A stretch of 64,000 nucleotides of DNA from Liolophura sinensis (taxonomy: Eukaryota > Mollusca > Polyplacophora > Chitonida > Chitonidae), in NCBI RefSeq assembly GCF_032854445.1, contig NC_088301.1, positions 44,697,116-44,761,115 on the forward strand. Direction: 5' to 3'. Shown here piece by piece: positions 51,803-64,000 of this stretch. Every line of letters begins with the position of its first letter. The first letter of the stretch is position 1. Under the pieces are notes generated by a model. It searched no databases, was not told the DNA's origin, and saw only the letters and a program-made list of their open reading frames with translations. Made by a program: the position numbers and the translations under genes.

Positions 51803-51890
51803 TTCAGTGGCCTAATGATAAAGTGTCGCCTCAAAGTTGGGAGACTTGGTATCAAACTCGGGTTTGCCCTGCCACAAGAAGACATAGTAT
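51803..51890 (+). mobile_element. tRNA-like SINE head fragment
   Basis: GTGGCCTAATGATAAAGTGT, GGGAGACTTGGTATCAAACT and CGGG resemble tRNA A and B boxes. No flanking CCA or complete cloverleaf, so it is not called as a tRNA gene. Confidence 0.45.
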
Positions 51891-54135
51891 ATTTACATGC
51901 TCACCTTGTTGTTATGTGACTGAAAAATTGTTACTCCAAGTATTCATTCATTTGAAAGCCATTTTGAAAATGCATGTAAGGCAGAATTTACTGATTTGTA
52001 GTTTGGACCAAAAAGTTTCACCATGATAAGGTAGAAAATAGACGTCATGTTCATATCCCAAGTCCACATACCTTTTATATTTTAATCCTATATTTTCACA
52101 TACCTACTGTACATAAGATAAATGAGATAAATGATGCCATCCTTTCTTCATACGTCATGGCCCCCTGATAACATTATATTGTTTGATCTTTCACTTAAGG
52201 CTTGGCTCTTATATATTAAGGAGTGTACATACTCAGTGTTCGTTAGTATTACTGCCTTTTTTTCCTTCTTTTGCACAATCATGTTGTCAAAACAAATATC
52301 TCAGTGTCTTTATACTTAAATGAAAACAAAATAATTTGCTCCTATTATATACGATTTTTGTTAATTGTTAATTATGAGTGCCTGTGAGTGTCCATGCCTA
52401 GCAGCCATAAAACACTTAAAGTAAATCTGTTGCACATGGGTTTGTCTTTAGCCTGGAGCTGTGTGTGAGTGAAGTCCGTCTTTTTGTTGTCAGATGAGTT
52501 ATATGTAGTAAAACCCTCCATATTGAAACAAACAAGCCAATCCCATAATTTCAACAACAGCCATGATTGACCTATTTAAATGTAATTGGCCACAGAGCTG
52601 CTGTCTGGTCTATTAAATTTAAATAGGTGAACGATAGTAATTTTGTGTACATGTTCATACTGTATATGTATGAATAAACATTTCGAAGCTAGTTAATTGA
52701 TTCCGCAGAAATGCATTAGATGTGTGAGCTTCAAAGGCAGAAGTTATATTAATTCTTATATTTTGCAAACATGCGAAAAGGTTGACGGATTACTGTATAG
52801 CCCTTGTGAACCAATTTAGGGCATCACAATGTATCATGCACGTTAAAATAGCAGTAAGCTGTCTAAAGTTTCCATTTCACTTATGTTGTAATTTAGAAAG
52901 CAACAGAAAAGCTGACATCAATGTGTTTTACATGTGGCTAGTTCTGTATCAACTTAAATTTTAATTGTATACTGTCATTTAATTTTTTGAGGTGTTACAA
53001 AGACATTTAAGATACTAATACCCTGATGCGTGTAGCCCACTATATTGTAACAGTAATGTTGCACAATAAAAATACAGTGTGCTGGCCAAATTTTTTAGCC
53101 ATAGGTGATTATTGAAAAAATTTTTGTTCTTGTTAAACAAATTGCATCTAAATAGGGTTGGTAGAAAGAGGTTTTGTTAATTCTGGCTAATGAAAGTGAT
53201 AAAGAAATTAACATTTAGAGAAGAAGAATCATAATAGGAATTCCATTAAAAGCCCAATGAAAAGTTTAGAGTAGGGCCCTTTTCAGAGAATTGGTCTGTT
53301 TACTTTGGATGAACATATTTTTAAACATGACGTTATGAGTATTTTTACAAGTACAAATATCCTTGGTCATTGAAGAATGGCTGTTCCATTTATTTGAATT
53401 CTGACATGTCAGAGGAAGTCTGTCAAAATGCACAACCATGACTGATGTGCCTGTATCTGTATCATAAGATGACACAGTGATGGGGTTTAATGTCACGTCA
53501 AAAAAAGCACTGCCTTTAAACCAGAAGTATATTATTAGATTTCTGCTTTAATGCACTGTTTACAAGTACATGCAGAACAAAATTATATCATTATGTCATG
53601 TACAATGTTTCATTAACTCTGATATGACTCAAACCTTAATCATCTCCTTGTAAAATTAGTAGATATTGTTTTTATAATAAGATAATTCACACCTTAATTG
53701 ACACACCATCACATGCTCCACATCTAAAGAAAGATTTATCCTTTTAAATAGAACATGTTACAGCTACTTGAACTGTTACGAATTTGCAATATCTGTGGCC
53801 TATCTAGGATTCAGCTCCCTCGTTAAGTGTATTGTCCTCGTTAAAAGATTTGATATCAGAAGTTTGACCAGCCAACCAAGATTGAATGAAATCCAGAATT
53901 TTTTAGTTGATTTAGCTAAATGCAAAAATGAGTTGCATTTAACTCTTAAGTAAACCTTGTCAACCTGTGTTTTCCCGGAAATATCTGAAGAGAATTATAA
54001 GAGAATTATAAAGGGAATCCGTCGCGGGTCTAAACTTTCCGCCCAATGAGAAACATGCAAATGATGCAGCACAAAGATTGCAACATTCCAACTTTCGATT
54101 GTGGATAGCAAGTTAACAATCGTAAAAGGAAATAA

Positions 54136-54990
54136 TATGAAAGCAAATCATAAGTCTATTAAAGCAAAAGCAATCTTCCTTACTATCGATATGGTTTTAT
54201 AAAGTATTAGTAAATCCCAACAATCTCTACAGAAGAACTGAAGGTACATGGTAGACCACATAATTACAACACAACACTGTGTCTGACATTTCAGATTTGC
54301 TAAACGTTATCCCGGCGTCGAGACAACAAGGGGAGGTAACTGGCTCAAAAAAGTCCGGCTTTCTAAATTCAGCGACATGAGTGAGTTGTTGGTCGAAACC
54401 CCGAATAAAGTTGAACATTCAGCTGTTCGCTGAAAGTCAAGTTCATGTCAACAGACATCTGAAAGTCCCATCTTTATGTAGAAGACGTCCCAAACAACAG
54501 CACAATTTTTTCGACGTTAGCGGTATGACGTTCATTTAAGAGTAGCTTCTTGCAATTAAAAAATGAGAGGGTGCTGGCCTGGACAATGTATATAATTTTG
54601 TGTGCATAGAAAAGTAGGTCCTGGTATACTCGTATGCGACATTCTTCATTTTGGTTTTAGAAATTAATTTGACAGTATTGAACTACATGTATGTACTTGT
54701 TTCAAGACATCGGAAAATAAGGTTTAGCTACATGTTTAGGTACATGTAAATGAGATGTTTTACATTCAGTCGTCGTCTTTATAACTAAGAGATGCCAAGG
54801 TCACATTAAGTAAACTCAAGAGGGATCATATATCTTAGTAATTTGCCTAATATATCTGTGCACATAGAAGTTTATACATTGTCCAGACCAGCACCCTCTC
54901 ATTTTTTAGTTGCAAGAAGCTACTCTTAAATGAACGTCATACCTCTAACTTCGAAAAAATTGTACTGTTGTTTTAGAGATCTTCTACATA
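54136..54990. mobile_element. Unnamed repeat with long inverted arms
   Basis: Arms at 54,475-54,593 and 54,873-54,990 are about 118 bases long and about 90% complementary, around a loop of about 280 bases. The left flank (54,136-54,540) is homologous to 18,318-18,650, which lacks the right arm. No transposase frame is visible. It may be a foldback/MITE-like element or a composite. Confidence 0.65.
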
Positions 54991-57900
54991 TAACACAAGG
55001 GTTTTGATGAGTTAACTTCATGGGAATGGTTGCTACAGTAACCTAATGTGGCCTCTTGTCACCTAAGCACAAAACTTTCAAAAATTCCATTATTTCAGGT
55101 ATGAGCTACATGTACCTTATCTTCTGAATTAAATCCATTTATTTTTAATGTAGGTTACAAATGTTTCCCGGGCAGAGAATATGTGTCTTGTTAGGCATAT
55201 GGTCTGTTTTCAGACTTATTTGTAATCCATTAACTCTTGACATGATACATGTGATGATACATCCGCCAGTTTCATATACATGTATTTCCCTAGGAGTATA
55301 TATGTGTTAGCCTGTATCAGAAGCTTAGTATACAAGATTACTGTTTGTTTGCTGACTAGCTTCATCTGTCTGGCAATCTGGTGATGACTGGTCCCAATAT
55401 GAAAATTGTCACAGCCAAGAATTTTTGACCATTGCATATATACATGTACATGTTGGCCTGAACTACCTATTTCTTCTAATTTTTGGGACACGTGGTCTGC
55501 TAATTTTTACCAGTACATATGTAATTTTAGCAGGAATATTGAGTTTTTTTTCTCTCACATGGTTAGACCATCTAGTGAACAATATACTCATATCTTAAGT
55601 TTTTGAAAAGCCTGGTAAAGAAATGTGATGTACTACATGTACTTTCATCACTACTGATATCTGTCCCAGAAATGAGGAGAACTAGGCTACCTACCTAGGA
55701 TTTCTGTAAGCAATTAGTTTACTGACAACTCAAGTCATCGCATCCAATGTCATGGCTTATGTTTGTGTATGTATTACAAACTTCGAAAAAAATTAATATC
55801 AGATATTTTATAGTTGGTTTTACAAGCCGTATCTTGAGCTTATTGTGGTACTACGTAATTACACATATCAGTGACCATACATGACGAATTTAATCCATGG
55901 GGACCCATTGTGATTCTGGTAACTGTAGAATCTGCTGACTGAAGCTAACACAGCTCTTGGATTTGTGTGGGTTGACACTCCGGCTCTATTAGCTGGTGAA
56001 CTGCGTCAGCCTTGTGGAAACCTAACACAAACCCTGGAATTGTCACTGCCACATCAGGGTTAATGGACGCCTAAGCTCAAAGCCTGAGATAGTGATTCTA
56101 ACTCATCTGCGTCACTCTTGGCAGTCTTCACTTTGTGTGTCAGTCCCCAATGGCTCAGTCCATATTAGTCAGTAGAAAACGGCTGTGACAGTGATTTAAC
56201 CATGAGGAACAGTTCTAAGGTATGTAGGCATTGTATTGATGGAAAGGAAATGTTGAAAATGCATCTACATTGTAGGATGTATCTCATCATGCCTGATGAA
56301 AGGAGAGAAATTTATGTAAGTACATGTTACATGGCCTGTGCTGTTGTTGTCAGGACTATAAGGATGTACACGTGTTAATTACCAGTATTATTCAAAGGAA
56401 TGATGAACATATTATTCACATTTTAATCAAGATAGAAACTTTCTTTTTCATTCAGGTGAAGGTGTAGTGTGTACATGTACATATACATGTTGGTGTATAC
56501 ATTTGTTCACTGTATTGGAAAACTTTACAGGCACAGTTCATCGTTGAATGATTCTTCCGTTAATGTCTCATTGTTCCAACAATCTGTCAGGGTCCAATAA
56601 TGATACCGAAAGCACTTATCCATCATGAGACCATTACTTCTACCACAAGAAAATACAAACCCATACATCATGCAGTATAGCAGTGCTTTCAACTGATAAG
56701 AAGTACATGTACATTAATTACATTAAGAAAAAAAGCTGTATATACATGTATATGTTATTATTACATGTTTTTTACATAGTTAGGAATGAAGGCCACATAC
56801 ATGTACAGCACTCCATTAGCATCAACTTCTCACACTCTGTGTCAGTAATGGGTTTTTTGTAGCATCTGCATTCTGCATGTAAAAGTCTTGTTACTTAAAT
56901 GTAAAAAAACTATTTTTTCTTGTGTAAATGACATATATGAAACAAAAGATAACACTGAACATTCATGCACATGAATCTGTCAAATGTTGTGTTTTGTTGT
57001 AAATTTAAATGCATTTTGGGCACATCAAATTGGCTGTAATCACAGAATTATTCTTTTCTTTTTAATACTCTATATGTATGTAATAATGTGTGACTTTTTA
57101 CAACCTTTGATGTCATTATGTAAAAAAGTAACTGTATATTTATTTCTTTCATTATAATACATGTAGTTGCACTTGTGTAAATGTTCCTGAACGTAACAGT
57201 TGATCCAGCTGAGTACACCTGAACATTCAGTATAGCTTAGTGATTTGTGTATAGGCCTACAGGTGTAGCCACCATTACTAGTTAGCGTGGCTGTCACAGT
57301 CAGTGGCTGACAATAAATATACTTCCACACTGAGCCGGGTGATAATTGCTACCACATCCACCCTAATGCTACAGTAAGGCTTCTTTTGTTGATGTTTTGT
57401 GGATTCATTTCTATAATTGCAATTACTTGTTAATATTATAGAGTTGTAGATATGAAAAAGTAGAGCAAACCATGATGATCATCGACCTTAATGAATTGGG
57501 CTATATTCCGGACATTATTACCTGTCCCTGTTCAGGTACATTGACGTGTACTTGTATAGGTCTGTTTGACTTGTATTCTGCACTTAATGTGGGTCATACT
57601 TTTACACTTGATCTGCCTGCACCTATCTCACCTGAGCTGCATGCACATGTTGATTTCCCCTGGTTACATGGATACATTGGCGTACATGTTCACGTTAATA
57701 TGCTCACACTGTGCAAACGCAGCCAGTATATCACCCTATAAACTTGTTAACATAGGATTGATGTCATGCTCTGATAAAAGCGCCGTTATTGTCAGGTTTA
57801 GATCATCAGATGTTTATTAAATGAGCTTCACTGGTTCTACATGTTTGTGGATGTGCATGCAGACCTGTGTAACTTTATAATTGTTACCAGTTCTGTATAA

Positions 57901-58697
57901 AATAGGTGTGTATTACAGCGATAACTGACATTAAGAATCACAAATCTATATGTTGTTCACCTGTGAGTGACAATGTCTTGCTTACATGTTATTGAAACTT
58001 GAGCGGGATCATGATAGTAAATGTATATGTAGAGTATGTATTTTTTATATATCAACTTCCCATGTATCATCAGACACCATCTGATGGAGCATTTACATGT
58101 ATAAAACATTTGAAGTTTCAACAGTGTACACTTTCATCCCATAGTAGTATAGGATTTAATAGATTTACATGTGTGAATGGGTGTATAACAAAGTCAGTTT
58201 AAATACAGTGAGATGGAAATTTTGCCATTTAGGTAGTTATTTATTTTCTTAAATATATTTATGAGAGTGTATGTATACATCTACAGTACATTGTGTATTG
58301 TATACATGTATATATATGTACCACTATTACTAGTTTCTGTACATGAAGAAAATTCCCATAAATGTAATAGGCACTGTCATGAATTGTATTTGAACAACTT
58401 TAGTTGGATCTTTTATATTCAGTTAATGCATTACATATACATCTACATCATGTACCTTTAAGCTTACTATCATAGATACCAGTATATACAGATGTATGTA
58501 CTAGTAAGCAGAGCTGTATAGAAAGTCTTGACATATATAGAGCATGTTGAGTTAAGATACTTGCCTGTAATTCTAGCTGATAATACTTATTTCTTGTGCT
58601 ATTACATCTACCTGCAGATTTGTTAGGCTATTCTGTTCTTTGTTCTGTCACGTGTGCGCGTGTAAGCGTTTACCATTTACATTTGGGTCTGTTACAG

Positions 58698-58849
58698 AGT
58701 TGAGAATGCAGCTGACTGGGTCGCAGTTTTACAAGCTTCTTCAGACGCACCCCCAGTCTGTGACTTGGTCTGACCCACGATCCCTTACCCTCAAGAAAAC
58801 ACCATCAGGCAGCCTTGGGCTCAAGATCCGTACTTTTCAACCACCTCAA
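58698..58849 (+). CDS. Exon of an unidentified protein, start of a probable PDZ domain
   Basis: Acceptor TCTGTTACAG, donor CAA|GTGAGT. From ATG at 58,707 it reads MQLTGSQFYKLLQTHPQSVT then WSDPRSLTLKKTPSGSLGLK and IRTFQPPQ. The segment SLTLKKTPSGSLGLKIR fits the first strand and carboxylate-binding loop of a PDZ domain (pattern basic, then G-S-L-G-h-x-h). The rest of such a domain must be in exons beyond this window, as none was found up to 64 kb. It may be an N-terminal coding exon or, with phase 1 entry, an internal one. Tamalin/CYTIP-like proteins have a somewhat similar PDZ start, but this is not enough to name it. Confidence 0.6.
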
Positions 58850-59391
58850 GTGAGTCCCTACTGCAATTAGATATAAATACATACTAAATGCACTTGTATA
58901 AGTGTGCATGCTCTTCTTGTGTACCAAGTGTTCTCTGCTCTTCTTCAGTGTGAGAATCTTTTCCCTCAATTTGGCCAGTAAATATAGTCACAAGCTGGTA
59001 TACTGTACATGTTTGTCTTTATTAACATGTAGTTCAAGACAATAACTTTGAATGTCTGTAGAAACTGTGTCATGTTCTTGTATATAAGGATTTAAGCCTG
59101 GAGGTTTATCATATTCAAGTGTAGCCACCTACATGTACAAGTCTGACAGCTCTTGCATGAGCGAAAAGTACATGTAGTTGATTAAGGCATCTATAGAAAA
59201 CTCTTGACTATTCAAGAAATAAACAAATCATTACTTGGGAGTGGATTTAAGTGAAAAAATGTTGTGTTGGTTTTCTCTTTCAGCTACATGTTAATGTTCT
59301 TTGGTACATGTAGGTTATAAAACTACAGAAAAGGGCACACAGAGGGTGCAAACCTGTCACGGCTAAATGTATAAATTCTGGCACTACATGC

Positions 59392-60598
59392 AGATGGACA
59401 ATACCCTGCATTTCTGTCCTTTCTATAATGTACATGTCTAGGGTGATGAATCAATGGACAATACCCTGCATTTCTGTCCTTTCTATAATGTACCCGTCTA
59501 GGGTGGTGAATCAGTGGACAATACTCTGCATTTCTGTCCTTTCTATAATGTACATGTCTAGGGTGATGAATCAATGGACAATACCCTGCATTTCTGTCCT
59601 TTCTATAATGTACATGTCTAGGGTGATGAATCAGTGGACAATACTCTGCATTTCTGTCCTTTCTATAATGTACATGTCTAGGGTGATGAATCAATGGACA
59701 ATACCCTGCATTTCTGTCCTTTCTATAATGTACCCGTCTAGGGTGATGAATCAGTGGACAATACTCTGCATTTCTGTCCTTTCTATAATGTACATGTCTA
59801 GGGTGATGAATCAATGGACAATACCCTGCATTTCTGTCCTTTCTATAATGTACCCGTCTAGGGTGGTGAATCAGTGGACTATACTCTGCATTTCTGTCCT
59901 TTCTATAATGTACATGTCTAGGGTGATGAATCAATGGACAATACTCTGCATTTCTGTCCTTTCTATAATGTACCCGTCTAGGGTGATGAATCAGTGGACA
60001 ATACTCTGCATTTCTGTCCTTTCTATAATGTACATGTCTAGGGTGATGAATCAATGGACAATACCCTGCATTTCTGTCCTTTCTATAATGTACCCGTCTA
60101 GGGTGGTGAATCAGTGGACAATACTCTGCATTTCTGTCCTTTCTATAATGTACATGTCTAGGGTGATGAATCAATGGACAATACCCTGCATTTCTGTCCT
60201 TTCTATAATGTACATGTCTAGGGTGATGAATCAGTGGACAATACTCTGCATTTCTGTCCTTTCTATAATGTACATGTCTAGGGTGATGAATCAATGGACA
60301 ATACCCTGCATTTCTGTCCTTTCTATAATGTACCCGTCTAGGGTGATGAATCAGTGGACAATACTCTGCATTTCTGTCCTTTCTATAATGTACATGTCTA
60401 GGGTGATGAATCAATGGACAATACCCTGCATTTCTGTCCTTTCTATAATGTACCCGTCTAGGGTGGTGAATCAGTGGACTATACTCTGCATTTCTGTCCT
60501 TTCTATAATGTACATGTCTAGGGTGATGAATCAATGGACAATACTCTGCATTTCTGTCCTTTCTATAATGTACCCGTCTAGGGTGAAGAATCATTTTT
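59392..60598. repeat. 60-bp satellite, 20 copies, with 120-bp and 600-bp higher-order units
   Basis: Twenty head-to-tail 60-base units containing CTGCATTTCTGTCCTTTCTA. Diagnostic sites alternate between neighbours (TCAATGG/TCAGTGG strictly; ACATG/ACCCG mostly), giving a 120-bp dimer. The variant pattern of units 2-10 repeats exactly in units 12-19 and nearly in 20, including a rare GGACT in units 8 and 18, so a 600-bp block was duplicated. It lies after the 58.7-kb exon, presumably in its intron. Confidence 0.97.
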
Positions 60599-63500
60599 AA
60601 AAAATATCTGCTTCCAGATCAACAACAAAAGTTAATAGATTAGTCCTATACCTTATCCCATTGCCTTAGCCCAAACCACACCATAACTTTCTAGTTGCAG
60701 ACAGAAAAAATGGACAACTGCTGACAAACACATAACCACCAGGGTGGGGGTAATAAATTGACACCTGATAAATGTTAAGATAATTTTTCTAGCAGATATG
60801 TCCAAATTTTTGTCATTGATTGAAGTTACAAGAGACCAGCATGCTCTGGCATCTTCATATCAAAGCACTCTATATTATGAATTTGGCAATTTGTCAAAGA
60901 AAATGAATTACATTTGCATTTGCCAGGCAACTGTTAAAATGATCCACAGACCTTCATTTGTTTCAAGCAACATCTGTTGAGAGAAAGCGTTTTATATCCT
61001 CTTTCCGTTAACAAGACTTTATGGGAGTGTTATTGACTTTATGTTCTCGTTTATGGCCTTGATTAAAACAGTGTGCATGGAGCTGTTGGCTGTAATAAAG
61101 TGTTTCACCTTACTTTATGGTGGTATCATTTTCACATCCTTATGTGTGCAATATCTGAAAGCCTTTAATGAGAAAAGTGAACCAAAAACATTAACAGTAA
61201 TTGCAAGAATATGAGCACAGTAAATATGTGTATACATGCATGATTACTGACATTTGAATCCAGTACATTGTACGTGAAAATCTTTGTCAAACATATACAT
61301 ATACGGGGATTTTCAAATGTGTCTCCTTGCTATGTACATTAAATGTACATGCACTCTGACCACCCAGTATGTAAAACTATGTACTTTCTGCTATATGTAT
61401 AGGTTATTGGCGTGTATGGATCACTATGGAAGAGTTCTGCAACTCTGCAAAGGTGTGAGCTTGCAAACCACCAGCAACTTTAAACTTGGGATTTAAAATA
61501 AGATTAATAATAACATGAACATGAAAATGAAAGGCCAAAAAAAAAAACATATCAAATCTTACAAGATGTAGAGAACGTAACACTCAAATTATGAAAGAAA
61601 AAAAAAATGGTTGTATGGATTCATTTCAAAAAGCAAAATGAGGCCCTGTATAGAAATATGGATCAGTACATGTACACATACATACATGTATATTCAAGTA
61701 GAATGATATAAAACAGTTCATCAGAACAAGTAATTTATTTTATATTTGTAAAATTTTGTGTGTTTGTGTGTTCTAAAATATGTTTACAGGAAAATCACAA
61801 TTGAGGTTAAACATGTACTCTGGAGACTAATGTTCCCTGTACATGTTGCTGGTATTGTTATTGAACTGAGCTCAAAAAGATGTTGACCTTTCTTTCTGAA
61901 GTAATTCTTTTGAGATGTACTATTTAAAGATTCTCTCAGTTTTTATCCGTGGGCATTTGGTCTACCCCCTCAGTCTAAGATTAGATGGAGTCTTAAGTGT
62001 GCAGCTCACACAACCTTTGGGAGTTAAGCATCGTGTACTTGGAGTGTGTTATTTTTCTGGTGTAACATGCTTGAATATGATTCCAAAGGTTATAAACATG
62101 TCACCAAGGTGTATAATATGCCATTATTTATGATCTTTGAACAGCTTTGTTCAGTTTGTATTTACACCTCAAAGGTTATAAAATCTGTTCACTTTCGTGC
62201 ATAAATGGAGTACATACATATGAATGGTATTCTGAGGGGAATTCCCTGTCAGTTCAGGTTCATCGCTGTGCTGATAAGACAGTTATCTTTGCCAGTGTAT
62301 GTCAACGGGCACAGCCTACATTCAACTGCCAGATATTTGATATAATCATGTGGGCTAGATCCAAGATGTATTTACCTTCAGTAAAGACCATGTAATGATC
62401 AGATGCAATGTGTACCCCAATCCCAATCTTCAGAAAATAGGTGTGCATTTTATACATTATAGAGGCTAATAATGAAACATTTATGTAGAGATCTGTGCTT
62501 TATGGAATGACATGTTTATTTGTATTCATTGCACATAGCACATAAATATGCAAATGATAGAGGATGCAATTTGAAAAAAACAAAATACAGGAACCAAGCC
62601 GGCTAGAACAGTTGGTAGAGCGTCCACTTCAGGGTCAAGCCTGGGTCAAGTCACACCTAAGACTTTAAAAGAAGAAGTTGTAGCTTCCACGCTTGCCTTT
62701 CGGCATAAGGGGATAGTGCAACTGCTGGTATACCCATGTCAGTATAATTTCTCGGGTGGGGCGGTTTACTTGCCTTCGGTAAGGCATCTCAGTGAGGCAG
62801 CACTAGATAAAAGAGCGGTGGAAATCTGTCCTTCAACCAGGAGGCACATTACATGCATTCTATGGATACCTTCGTCGTTAAACCCCAAGCACTCACTCAC
62901 TCACTCACAAAATACAGGAAAACAGCCATTTTTTTCATTTTTAACCTTAGCTGGAAAGGGTATGAAAGTTAATGCACCCGAAATGACCTGAAATTTTGTC
63001 CATAAGTGACTTGCTCAATTTTACGATATTTGAGCATTTCTAAATATTCTAGAAAAGTGTGTTAAGGCTGGCTTGGAAGGTATCGTGATGTTCTGCTGGA
63101 AATAGCGTTTCTTGGTATTGCGTTTTTTTAATAGCGTTTCTTGGTATTGCCATATATTTCGCAAAAGTTAATGTAGCATACATATATCCTTTCATTCTGA
63201 GTAACCCTACCACAGTCTCCTGTTAATCACTGAAGTCAGGATAAGCGGAATTGATCTGATCCAGTCATTAAGCGTGCCAGTGGTGCTCCCAGTCGCTCTA
63301 GATACATGTGTGAAAACATTATCATTAACTCCCAGCAAGCATTGAACTTGTACTAGGCAATCATACTGGCCTATAACAACTGTCTGCTAGTGACAGTATG
63401 GAAATTTGGTGTGGTATGGAATGATGAAGCGTAAAATATTCAAATCAGAGAGCATTAGCTCATTTCCTCAATTTTATACACCAAAAATGCAATATTTAAA

Positions 63501-64000
63501 CCAACATGTTTACCTGTAAAACCACCACTTTTCAGTCAAAAAAGTACATCTGTCCTCAAGACACCAGTTTTATCTTAAAATGTGACATCTCATTCAAGAC
63601 ACATTTCCTTTCAAGATACAAAAATTCCTTCTATACAAAAATTCTCTTGCTAGGCAAAAATTTTGTCCTAAAATTTACACGAGGAAATTTCATTCAATAA
63701 ATCTTGTGACATCAAAATGGCCGACTGGACAATTGAAGAAGAATAATTTTTATTTTGGAATGATGTGGACTAACTGACTGACCAAGGGAAAAGTAGCTTT
63801 AAACCTTGCGGACACACAAAAATTCAGCTGAGCAAAAGGTTATTCAAGACATTTCCAATGGAATTGCAAAAGAAGAGTTAACAGCATTCCCACGTTGAGA
63901 CCCCTTTTAGAAGGTCACATACGTCTTGAATAGTCACATGAAAGTTATTCTTTATCTTATTTTTAGGTTATCAAGGTTATTTTGCACGTACATGTATATT
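60599..64000. other. Non-coding stretch downstream of the satellite
   Basis: No recognised exon. It holds A-rich patches near 61.5-61.6 kb, the SINE at 62.6-62.9 kb and a 22-bp direct repeat (ATAGCGTTTCTTGGTATTGC) at 63,103-63,151. Presumably intron of the plus-strand gene. Confidence 0.5.
62590..62920 (+). mobile_element. Long molluscan tRNA-derived SINE
   Basis: Head GTTGGTAGAGCGTCCACTTC (A-box region of a tRNA) and GGGTCAAGCCTGGGTCAAGT, then CACCTAAGACTTTAAAAGAA, TGTCAGTATAATTTCTCGGG, TTCGGTAAGGCATCTCAGTG and AGCACTAGATAAAAGAG; it ends CGTCGTTAAACCCCAAGCAC with CACT repeats. Most complete SINE of the window, same family as 22,424-22,660. Confidence 0.75.

Larger units (their letters stand above)
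45857..58697. other. Long stretch without recognised exons
   Basis: Probably intronic for the plus-strand gene. It holds repeats only: a 28-bp near-tandem (46,731-46,800), SINE-like copies (48.1-48.3 kb and 51.8 kb), an 18-bp tandem (48,952-49,011), an ACAT/GTAT palindromic microsatellite (49,219-49,263) and the inverted-repeat element near 54.5 kb. Confidence 0.55.

Noticed and set aside
59392-60598. Regular repeat array that could suggest CRISPR
   Set aside because: Units are contiguous with no unique spacers, and the DNA is animal nuclear.
59323-60600. Two long open frames on opposite strands (423 and 390 codons) with 20-residue repeats
   Set aside because: They are products of the 60-bp satellite: unit length is a multiple of three and one frame on each strand lacks a stop. 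No start context, splice sites or known family.
62592-62660. tRNA gene at the head of the 62.6-kb SINE
   Set aside because: The acceptor stem does not close and the sequence runs straight into a SINE body, so it is a SINE promoter and not a functional tRNA.

Overview
This is a window of animal nuclear DNA, AT-rich with introns and dispersed repeats. The organism is most likely a mollusc. It carries several tRNA-derived SINEs whose bodies and tails (a GTGAGTGAGTGCTTGGGGTT end, or a 'TTCTTGAG..GGC' end before AATAAAT) resemble elements I know from bivalve and gastropod sequence. The palindrome family ACATGTACATGTA is also scattered throughout. No prokaryotic or viral genes were seen. The species cannot be named from sequence alone.

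Layout. (1) 1-13.7 kb: mostly non-coding, probably introns of the ERC gene. (2) 13,678-14,697, minus strand: first coding exon of an ELKS/ERC/CAST active-zone scaffold. (3) 14.7-16.3 kb: a short divergent intergenic region. (4) 16,338-25,345, plus strand: RAD52, rebuilt here from about 11 coding exons. A 200-N gap lies in its first intron and the reading frame is broken at least four times. (5) 28,532-40,808, minus strand: a gene rebuilt from 12 exons (686 codons plus stop) that I identify as POLR1G/RPA34, a subunit of RNA polymerase I. It has a very long N-terminal extension. Its C-terminal acidic/lysine-rich tail is encoded partly by a tandemly amplified micro-exon. (6) 40.8-45.6 kb: little coding signal. 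(7) 45.6-58.9 kb, plus strand: a possible 5' exon and a clear internal exon of an unidentified protein that seems to begin a PDZ domain and to continue beyond the window. (8) 59.39-60.6 kb: a 60-bp satellite, 20 copies, with a 600-bp higher-order unit. (9) 60.6-64 kb: non-coding with one long SINE.

Relationships. ERC and RAD52 stand head to head about 1.6 kb apart. Human ERC1 and RAD52 are also divergent neighbours (12p13.33), so this looks like an old gene pair. RAD52 and POLR1G are convergent, with about 3 kb between them.

Most interesting points: the micro-exon array in POLR1G, with active and decayed copies; RAD52 carrying several single-base indels while the neighbouring long exons are intact; and two copies of an unnamed repeat family, one joined to a long inverted repeat.
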